Of a DNA stretch of 8,660 bases, positions 1 to 5,416 are shown one piece after another; position 1 is the first letter of the stretch; every line of letters starts with the position of its first letter. Location: the NCBI GenBank assembly GCA_031412575.1, contig JANODG010000176.1, positions 1 through 8,660 on the forward strand, given 5' to 3'. This stretch comes from JAMLIO01 sp031412575. Lineage in GTDB: Bacteria > Bdellovibrionota > Bdellovibrionia > Bdellovibrionales > UBA1609. The notes beneath the pieces were generated by a model. It had not been told where the DNA came from and did not search any database. It saw nothing but the letters and a program-made list of their open reading frames with translations. The position numbers and the translations under genes are program-made.

Positions 1-87
1 GGGGCGGCTACCGTTCAGTCCGCTTCGCTGGGACTTCCGTACGCACGCCCTTGCGCACTCGCTGGAACTTTTCGTCCTGCGGACTGC
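1..87. repeat. GC-rich repeat-like island
   Basis: The first 60 bases are about 68% G+C, against a clearly AT-rich remainder. An 8-bp perfect inverted repeat, CAGTCCGC (16-23) and GCGGACTG (79-86), brackets the element. Inside lie two near-identical direct copies of TCGCTGGgACTT (25-36 and 59-70), the small palindromes CGTACG and TGCGCA, and a tight hairpin GTCC-TGC-GGAC (74-84). The element starts right after the stop codon of the leftward gene and runs off the left edge. No T-run follows on either strand, so a classical intrinsic terminator is not supported. It may be one copy of a dispersed intergenic repeat; only one copy is visible here, so this is inference. Confidence 0.45.
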
Positions 88-630
88 TTACTTCTCAATC
101 GCGGCTAATAAATCCACGACGGCTTGATCTTCTGCGGATAATTCGTCTTTTGTGGACCCATTTATATCAGCTCTTAAAACATCAAGACTCACTTGTTCAT
201 TTTTATCAAAACCGTAAGCGGTATCATGCTCATAGTCTTTGTTCGGACGAGACACTGCAGAGAAGTGGTCTTTGGCAATAAGGGCGTAGGGATTTTCGTT
301 ATGATATGAATAAACGATTTCTTTTTGATCATCAGATAAAGCACCCCAATTATCTTGTATGTAACTTGGAACTGCACCTAAAGATCTTTTCTTTACAGGT
401 TTAGCAATTGCAACTTTAGCCTTAGCTTCCGAAGCTAACTCTTGCTTGTACTCTTTGATCTTTTTAGCAACTAATCTTTTATCGTTGATAGATTTAAAAT
501 TTGAACGAACTACTTTTGGTTTTTGACCCTTGTCAGTCAAACCTAAGTTATCATCTAAAACCGCAAAACTAAGCTGACAAGTTGAGGTGATAAGTCCACT
601 CACTAACACGGTTAAAAGTTTGTTTTTCAT
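88..630 (-). CDS. small exported protein of unknown function
   Basis: This is a 180-aa protein that I do not recognise. The ATG at 630 is chosen over one 13 codons upstream because AGGAGA lies just before it (plus-strand 635-640) and because it puts a clean Sec signal peptide at the N-terminus: Lys2/Lys4, a hydrophobic core at 5-17 and a probable cleavage after Ser-Phe-Ala23. The single Cys18 is not in a good lipobox, so secretion to the periplasm or beyond is likelier than lipidation. The mature part is polar. Residues 50-83 are Lys/Ala-rich and probably helical, and the C-terminal 60 residues are acidic with a final helix (about 164-180). No enzymatic motif is visible. It is transcribed leftward, divergently from the EF-G gene, and ends at the border of the GC-rich island. 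I found no convincing promoter for it. Confidence 0.7.
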   Translation of the reverse strand: MKNKLLTVLVSGLITSTCQLSFAVLDDNLGLTDKGQKPKVVRSNFKSINDKRLVAKKIKEYKQELASEAKAKVAIAKPVKKRSLGAVPSYIQDNWGALSDDQKEIVYSYHNENPYALIAKDHFSAVSRPNKDYEHDTAYGFDKNEQVSLDVLRADINGSTKDELSAEDQAVVDLLAAIEK

Positions 631-889
631 ACGTTCTCCTAAGGTAATATGAAGCAAAAGACGTTCCATGTAAGGGCCTATTTACAAGGGTTCTACGGAC
701 TAAAGCCTTGACACTGACTAGTTGGTTAACATTAATTTTCAAAATACTGTTTCATTCTTAGAATCGTTATTTTTTGGTGTTTTATCAGATCAAAAATAGC
801 TTCATACTTCACGATAAAAACTCTTTTTTTTGGCTACCCAATCCAATAAATTTATTTCGACCTTTTCATCCTCGTTTTTCCGTTCTGTT
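631..889. other. gene-free divergent intergenic region, upstream part
   Basis: Together with the promoter and leader described separately, this makes a gap of about 440 bases between the leftward exported-protein gene and the EF-G gene. It is AT-rich with T- and A-runs (for example 773-778 and 825-834). No ORF with a ribosome binding site was found on either strand, and there is no hairpin plus T-run that would make a terminator. Apart from one weak promoter candidate at 708-736, nothing in it is explained. Confidence 0.5.
708..736 (+). promoter_or_regulatory. weak upstream promoter candidate
   Basis: A perfect -35 hexamer TTGACA (708-713) is followed after 17 bases by ATTAAT (731-736), which matches the -10 consensus at 4 of 6 positions. 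If used, it would give the EF-G gene a leader of about 330 nt. The better promoter at 890-919 makes this one doubtful. Confidence 0.2.
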
Positions 890-919
890 TTGAGTCACAA
901 AGTAGAATTTTGTGATAAT
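890..919 (+). promoter_or_regulatory. EF-G promoter with operator-like palindrome
   Basis: TTGAGT (890-895) is followed after 18 bases by GATAAT (914-919). A TG dinucleotide at 911-912 gives an extended -10, TGTGATAAT. The spacer holds a perfect inverted repeat, TCACAAA (895-901), 7 bases, then TTTGTGA (909-915), which touches both hexamers. A protein bound there would cover the promoter, so this is a candidate operator. The predicted transcript start is near 926. Hexamers and palindrome are seen directly; regulation is inferred. Confidence 0.45.
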
Positions 920-925
920 TTTTTA

Positions 926-1071
926 GACAGAAAAAGTTGCCCGCCGGCGAGCTGTGTGCGAATGGACCTGTTAGCGATTTCAGCCACTAAATTCTTTCCC
1001 TTGCGGGCTATGGATTCTTTATCTATCTTAGTCTTTTAGAAGTTCTGAAATAGGGTTTGGAGGTTTTTAAT
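926..1071 (+). promoter_or_regulatory. EF-G mRNA leader with GC-rich pocket
   Basis: This is the predicted 5' untranslated leader of the EF-G gene. Bases 937-1010 are locally GC-rich. GCCCGC (939-944) can pair with GCGGGC (1003-1008), and GCTG (951-954) with CAGC (981-984), giving a possible branched fold upstream of the ribosome binding site. The stems are short and the loops long, so a defined regulatory RNA is only a possibility. The leader ends in GGAGG (1059-1063), 8 bases before the ATG, a near-ideal Shine-Dalgarno that fixes the start at 1072. Confidence 0.25.
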
Positions 1072-3180
1072 ATGGCATTTAAACAAGTCATGAAGGTCGA
1101 AGATTTAAAGTGGACCAGAAATATTGGCATTATGGCTCATATTGATGCAGGTAAAACCACAACCACAGAACGTATTTTATTTTACACAGGCCGAAGTCAT
1201 AAAATTGGTGAAGTCCACGACGGTGACACTATTATGGATTGGATGGAGCAAGAGCAAGAGCGCGGAATCACGATCACTTCTGCCGCCACAACCTGTGAAT
1301 GGAAAAAATATCGAATTAACATCATCGACACTCCAGGACACGTGGATTTTACCATTGAAGTCGAAAGATCTCTTAGAGTTTTAGATGGAGCCGTCGCCGT
1401 TTTTGACGGTGTCAGCGGCGTTGAACCCCAATCAGAAACTGTGTGGCGCCAAGCCAATAAATATAAAGTTCCGCGAATCGCTTTTATCAACAAAATGGAC
1501 CGAGTGGGTGCTGACTTTAAAGCCAGCTTAGAAAGTATTGAAAAAAAATTGCAAGGTAATCCTGTAGCTTTACAAATTCCGATTGGCAGCGAAGATCATT
1601 TTGTAGGAATGGTGGATTTAATTTCTCTTAAATCTTTTGTTTGGCCCGTGAACACCGAAGACAAAGGCGTTGGTTTTGAAATTCAGGATGTGCCTGAAGT
1701 TTTAAAAAGCGAAGCGCAAAGTTATCGCGACATTTTAATCGAAAAAATTTGCGAAACTGATGATGCTTTGATGGAGAAATATCTTGAGGGTAACACCTTA
1801 ACCGAAGACGAACTTAAACTTGGTTTACGAAATGCAGTTATAGCTAACAAAATCACACCGGTATTGTGCGGTTCTGCTTTTAAAAATAAAGGTGTGCAAC
1901 CTTTGTTAGATGCTGTGACTGATTATTTACCCTCGCCTTTAGATCGCCCCAATGTTGTGGGATTAGATCCTAGCAACGAAGATAAAAAAATTGAATGTAA
2001 AACAGATTTTGAATCTCATGCGGCAGCCTTAGCTTTTAAAATTGCGGCTGATTCTTTTTCGGGTTCAATGACTTTCATAAGAGTGTATTCAGGTGTTGTT
2101 ACAGCTGGGGATAATTTATTAAACCCAAGGCTTCAAAAGAAAGAAAAAATTCAAAAGCTTTTTAAAATCCACGCAAATTCCAGAGAAGAAATCCAAGAAC
2201 TTAAAGCCGGCGATATTGGCGCATGCATTGGTTTAAAATTAACAGGAACCGGGGACACTTTGTGTTCTGTAAAACGCCCTGTAACTTTGGAATCGATTCA
2301 GTTTCCTGACCCGGTTATTTCTGTTGCGATCGAACCGAAAAGCTCGACAGATAAAAAGAATTTAGAAACAGGACTTGAATCCCTCCTGCGCGAAGACCCT
2401 TCGTGCAAAGTTCACGAAGATCCTGATACGGGCCAAACTTTATTATCTGGCATGGGCGAGCTTCATCTAGAAATTTTAGTAGATCGCTTGTTACGAGAAT
2501 TTAAAGCACAAGCCAATGTGGGTAAACCTCAAGTGTCTTATCGGGAAGCCTTAACAGCGCCAGTCAAAGCTAAAGCCCGCTTCGAGCGTTTAATAGGCGC
2601 CACGACCGAATGGGCTGAATGCGAAGTCATTTTAACTCCGCAACCGAAAGGCACAGGCGTTATTTATCAATTCAACAAGATGAGCGATTCTGTTATTCGA
2701 GACGAATGGAAAAATTCGTTAAAAATTGGAGCTATGGACGCCATACAGATCGGTCCACTGGCGGGATATGCTTTAATTGATATTAAGGTTGAAATATCAG
2801 ATTTGATTTATGACAAAATGCAAACCACAGAAGGGGTGTGCCGAGTAGCTGGCGCTCAGGCTGTCAGAAAGGCCTTACAAACAGCGAAGTGTGAATTATT
2901 TGAACCTATCTTTAGACTTGAAGTGATCACGCCAGAAAGCTTCGTAGGCAACGTAGTTGGGGACTTAAATTCCCGCCGAGGTAAGATTCATAATTTAAGT
3001 CTAAAAGGACAACAGCAAATCGTAGATGCAGAAGTTCCTTTGGCGGAACTTTTTGGATACGCAACAGACATTAGATCCTTGTCCCAGGGCCGGGCTAGTT
3101 TCACAATGAAATTTGAAACCTATGATTCGGTTCCTAAAAAAATTCAAGATGAGCTGATGAAACGAATGGGAAGAATGTAA
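1072..3180 (+). CDS. elongation factor G paralogue, probably recycling-type
   Basis: This is a 702-aa translational GTPase of the EF-G family, close to the usual length. The ATG at 1072 is preceded by GGAGG (1059-1063); an in-frame TTG at 1057 overlaps that site and is rejected. The G motifs are intact: P-loop AHIDAGKT (22-29), switch RGITI (64-68), DTPGH (86-90), NKMD (140-143) and GSA (267-269). Domain III has SGMGELHLE near 459-467, and domain V keeps LFGYATDIRSLSQGRASF near the end. Domain IV is unusual. The tip motif normally read as SGGRGQYG is replaced around 506-517 by RLIGATTEWAEC, and the second tip loop (577-591) lacks the usual His-Asp and DSSE residues. This resembles the spdEFG2/mtEFG2 class known from family work to act in ribosome recycling, for example Borrelia EF-G2. 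No ribosomal-protein or EF-Tu genes flank it, so it is not the str-operon copy. It carries its own promoter. I am sure of the family, less so of the subclass. Confidence 0.93.
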   Translation: MAFKQVMKVEDLKWTRNIGIMAHIDAGKTTTTERILFYTGRSHKIGEVHDGDTIMDWMEQEQERGITITSAATTCEWKKYRINIIDTPGHVDFTIEVERSLRVLDGAVAVFDGVSGVEPQSETVWRQANKYKVPRIAFINKMDRVGADFKASLESIEKKLQGNPVALQIPIGSEDHFVGMVDLISLKSFVWPVNTEDKGVGFEIQDVPEVLKSEAQSYRDILIEKICETDDALMEKYLEGNTLTEDELKLGLRNAVIANKITPVLCGSAFKNKGVQPLLDAVTDYLPSPLDRPNVVGLDPSNEDKKIECKTDFESHAAALAFKIAADSFSGSMTFIRVYSGVVTAGDNLLNPRLQKKEKIQKLFKIHANSREEIQELKAGDIGACIGLKLTGTGDTLCSVKRPVTLESIQFPDPVISVAIEPKSSTDKKNLETGLESLLREDPSCKVHEDPDTGQTLLSGMGELHLEILVDRLLREFKAQANVGKPQVSYREALTAPVKAKARFERLIGATTEWAECEVILTPQPKGTGVIYQFNKMSDSVIRDEWKNSLKIGAMDAIQIGPLAGYALIDIKVEISDLIYDKMQTTEGVCRVAGAQAVRKALQTAKCELFEPIFRLEVITPESFVGNVVGDLNSRRGKIHNLSLKGQQQIVDAEVPLAELFGYATDIRSLSQGRASFTMKFETYDSVPKKIQDELMKRMGRM

Positions 3181-3247
3181 CTGGCTCAAGTCCTATATGA
3201 AATGTAATTCCATAGCTATAGAACTAACCCATTTACCCAAGTTGTTT

Positions 3248-3264
3248 TGTAAAATAATTTTACA
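3248..3264. repeat. 17-bp perfect AT-rich palindrome
   Basis: TGTAAAAT, one central base, then ATTTTACA form a perfect palindrome between the EF-G stop and the protease start. No T-run follows, so a terminator for the EF-G transcript is doubtful. It may be a protein-binding site, or chance in AT-rich DNA. Confidence 0.35.
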
Positions 3265-3270
3265 GACGAG

Positions 3271-3291
3271 TTATTAATTCATCATTAATAA
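3271..3291. repeat. 8-bp perfect inverted repeat with 5-nt loop
   Basis: TTATTAAT (3271-3278), a 5-base loop, then ATTAATAA (3284-3291), six bases after the preceding palindrome. It lies upstream of a -10-like TATAAA (3307-3312) that has no good -35, so it could mark the regulated promoter of the protease gene. The evidence is positional only. Confidence 0.3.
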
Positions 3292-3356
3292 TACCGAAGC
3301 TTTTTTTATAAATGCTGGGTTGTGTTTCAGGATCTCAATAGGTATAGATTTTCATA

Positions 3357-4505
3357 ATGAATGATAAGTTTTTGAATCCATTTCGTTTCTTTTTTTATTT
3401 AGCATTTACTTTTTTATCGGCTCAAGAAGTTTCGGCCAACTCCAGTTGTGTAAAATATCTATCTGCGGACGTGGATGAAGTTTCAACACAAGTTGAAGAG
3501 AAGTCTTCAAAAGCCCTCGTAGCCAAAAAATCTAAAACCGATTTTACCAACGACAATGATTATAGATTGGATCAAAAGGTCTACACTTTTCCTGACATCT
3601 CTGATGATGCCATCACGTTCATAGAATATACAAAAGAACTTTCAGGCTTACGTCAAAAAGACCAATGTTCAGAGGGGTGCTCTTTCAATTCAGTGTCCAG
3701 TTATTTCGAGGCTTTTATAGCGCATTTTAAAAATGGAACGCTATTGTCCAATGACGAAATATCATCAAACTATATGCATGCGATGTATATGTTTATACAA
3801 TTTCGATATGCGCTAATAGATTTGGATCAAACCTTAACCATTGGCGGAAGCATCGAATGGAACTTGGTCGAATTCTTAAACAAGGGTGTTTATTTAGACG
3901 AAGACTTTCGATCATTAAACACCGTAGATATTGAATTGATACGTAAGCAGCTTAATCAAAGAATTCAAGATATTAAACAAAAAGATCCACATGGTTTAAA
4001 TATCGATATTGATCAAGAAAGTCTGTTTGCTTTTAAGATTTTAAGTCAAGGCTTTGGGTCTTCTATACTTGGTGGCTCGTTCTATTCAGGTGCTGAATTT
4101 CTAAAAGATAAAAATATAAATTCAATCAGCTACGCCAGTGGTGTAAAAATTCTTGAAAGTGTAACTTTAGGGGGTGCTTCCTCTTTTGTTGAACTTAATG
4201 AAAAGACAATTCAAGCCTTGGCCGAAAAAACCATCAGGTCAACGATCAATAAGGGGCTTCCACTCTTACTTTCTTACCGTCATTCAAGCTCGTATATTAA
4301 TTCAAAAACTGGAGTTTTCACTTACGACCCATCGATCGATCCTGATGTTGGTCACGCAGCACTTATTGTCGGGTACCGTTTGGATGCCGACGGTGAAATT
4401 GATATGGTAAAGATTCAAAATTCTCATGCAAACGCGTCAGTATTTCACATGACCATCGATTCTCTGCATGCTTTAGCAAACTCAATTGTTTATCTGACGC
4501 CATAA
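3357..4505 (+). CDS. secreted papain-like (C1 family) cysteine protease
   Basis: This is a 382-aa protein with a Sec signal peptide (hydrophobic core about 10-21, cleavage probably after Ala27). Papain-family landmarks occur in the right order: a Gln-rich oxyanion-hole-like segment and probable nucleophile in QCSEGCSF (Cys108), LSNDE (130-134, like the papain LS-x-x-E stretch), GGSIEWN (163-169) before a helix and a Gly-Val turn, the catalytic His333 in GHAALIVGY, and Asn355 in KIQNS. The Trp that normally follows Asn-Ser is His357 here, and the Trp after the nucleophile is Ser109. Only three cysteines exist (31, 104, 108), so Cys31-Cys104 could be a disulfide. It probably acts in the periplasm or outside the cell; the substrate is unknown. 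The ATG has no clear Shine-Dalgarno (only AGG about 14 bases upstream), but no other Met precedes the signal peptide. It converges on the lipoprotein gene. Confidence 0.72.
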   Translation: MNDKFLNPFRFFFYLAFTFLSAQEVSANSSCVKYLSADVDEVSTQVEEKSSKALVAKKSKTDFTNDNDYRLDQKVYTFPDISDDAITFIEYTKELSGLRQKDQCSEGCSFNSVSSYFEAFIAHFKNGTLLSNDEISSNYMHAMYMFIQFRYALIDLDQTLTIGGSIEWNLVEFLNKGVYLDEDFRSLNTVDIELIRKQLNQRIQDIKQKDPHGLNIDIDQESLFAFKILSQGFGSSILGGSFYSGAEFLKDKNINSISYASGVKILESVTLGGASSFVELNEKTIQALAEKTIRSTINKGLPLLLSYRHSSSYINSKTGVFTYDPSIDPDVGHAALIVGYRLDADGEIDMVKIQNSHANASVFHMTIDSLHALANSIVYLTP

Positions 4506-4541
4506 AAAAAAGCTTGCTCTTAAATTATTAGAGCAAGCTTT
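4504..4541 (-). terminator. intrinsic terminator, leftward, possibly bidirectional
   Basis: A perfect 12-bp stem, AAAGCTTGCTCT (4509-4520) and AGAGCAAGCTTT (4530-4541), encloses a 9-base loop. On the minus strand it is followed by a run of eight T (plus-strand A 4504-4511), making a strong terminator about 50 bases beyond the lipoprotein stop. On the plus strand only TTT follows before CC, so termination of the protease transcript is plausible but weaker. The protease stop codon abuts the stem. Confidence 0.85.
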
Positions 4542-4590
4542 CCTTCATCTATAATGTACAATTCAATTTCAAATCAACATTCGAAATTTA

Positions 4591-5334
4591 CTATTTCAAT
4601 TTTGATTCTCTTTCCAATTGAACTAAACGATCTTTCATCTGGTCAACCTGACCTTTAATTTCATCACGAGTTCTCATAAGGTCATTAACTTCGGCTTCAA
4701 GCTCTTGTCTAAGTCTTACAACTTCAGCTTCATAAGTGTTTCTTGGTACACGATCAAGTTGGCGTTGCTTGTCTGCAAGCTTGTCTCTGACGTCGTCTAA
4801 ATCTTCGCTAGCTTTATCCAAATCCGTTTTAACATTTTCAATCTCTTCTAGAACAAACTTTTTACGGCCTTTTCTGTAACCATTCATAAATGAGGTCAAA
4901 CCGCCACCTGAGCAAATCTTGGCTTCTTCGCCGCCATCAAGTGCCACTTTATATCCATTTTCTGCAGTACAAAACTCTTGAGTTCCTTTTGCATACCCTT
5001 GATTATACGGGGAAATTGCAGAACAAATGGCTTCTTTACCCGCTCCTCCGAACGCAGTTTGGTAACCTTTGTTGAAGTTACAATAAGACGTTAAACCTCT
5101 TTGGTAACCTCTGTCGTAAGCTTTACCATCTATTGAAATTTTCTTTTTTAAGCATTGTGATGCGTACGTCCCGCCGGCACTATTCTTACCTACTGATCCA
5201 TCTGCGTACCCTTGTGTGTCCCAGTTTGTCCCTTGGCATTTTTCTGCCGACCAAGTCGAACATCCTGCTATGAACCCTAAAGCACAAAGTGCTGCGCCTA
5301 AAAATAAAACTTTTGCATTAAATCCCGTTTTCAT
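4591..5334 (-). CDS. DUF2799-type lipoprotein with C-terminal coiled coil
   Basis: This is a 247-aa protein of unknown function. The ATG at 5334 is chosen, rather than an in-frame one 21 codons upstream, because GGGAGA lies just before it (plus 5338-5343) and it places a lipoprotein signal at the N-terminus, with the lipobox Ile-Ala-Gly-Cys25. Residues 34-160 match the DUF2799 pattern: Trp38, GY..G repeats, spaced Cys at 61, 85, 104, 122 and 141, and YC/FC pairs. The unit 'GYxxG...[YF]C...GY..A..G.....IC' occurs twice in tandem (about 73-104 and 110-141) with partial copies before and after. Residues 161-247 are a highly charged heptad-like coiled coil ending in Lys. The likely place is a membrane-anchored periplasmic protein. 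The Asp after +1 that would signal inner-membrane retention is absent (Ser26), so the outer membrane is favoured. It has its own promoter and a strong terminator. Confidence 0.82.
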   Translation of the reverse strand: MKTGFNAKVLFLGAALCALGFIAGCSTWSAEKCQGTNWDTQGYADGSVGKNSAGGTYASQCLKKKISIDGKAYDRGYQRGLTSYCNFNKGYQTAFGGAGKEAICSAISPYNQGYAKGTQEFCTAENGYKVALDGGEEAKICSGGGLTSFMNGYRKGRKKFVLEEIENVKTDLDKASEDLDDVRDKLADKQRQLDRVPRNTYEAEVVRLRQELEAEVNDLMRTRDEIKGQVDQMKDRLVQLERESKLK

Positions 5335-5359
5335 GATTCTCCCGTGAGTATAAAATTGA

Positions 5360-5388
5360 ATAATATTGATTATTATTAAGTCCAACAA
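5360..5388 (-). promoter_or_regulatory. promoter of the lipoprotein gene
   Basis: Read leftward, TTGTTG (complement of 5383-5388) is followed after 17 bases by TATTAT (complement of 5360-5365). The predicted start near 5353 leaves about 19 bases before the ATG at 5334, which fits the GGGAGA ribosome binding site. It suggests the lipoprotein can be transcribed independently of the amidohydrolase gene upstream. Confidence 0.4.
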
Positions 5389-5416
5389 TCTTGTCACATT
5401 AAAGTTTCGCGTAAAT

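Noticed and set aside
640..674. Leftward promoter CTTACA-17-CATATT for the small exported protein
   Set aside because: Both hexamers match at only 4 of 6, and the transcript would start inside the ribosome binding site.
962..1039. Possible 25-codon upstream ORF in the EF-G leader
   Set aside because: It has an ATG and a stop but no Shine-Dalgarno, and its length is ordinary for chance in this gap.
1057..1071. TTG start for EF-G five codons upstream
   Set aside because: It overlaps the GGAGG ribosome binding site that serves the ATG at 1072.
1197..1493. Leftward open frame inside the EF-G gene
   Set aside because: It is an antisense shadow of a highly conserved GTPase domain, with no ribosome binding site and no recognisable product.
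3200..3225. Imperfect inverted repeat TTC-x-ATAGCTAT-x-GAA after EF-G
   Set aside because: It has mismatches and no T-run, and is not distinguishable from chance.
3320..3348. Promoter TTGTGT-17-TATAGA before the protease
   Set aside because: The hexamers are poor, and the start would fall almost on the ATG, implying a leaderless mRNA without other support.
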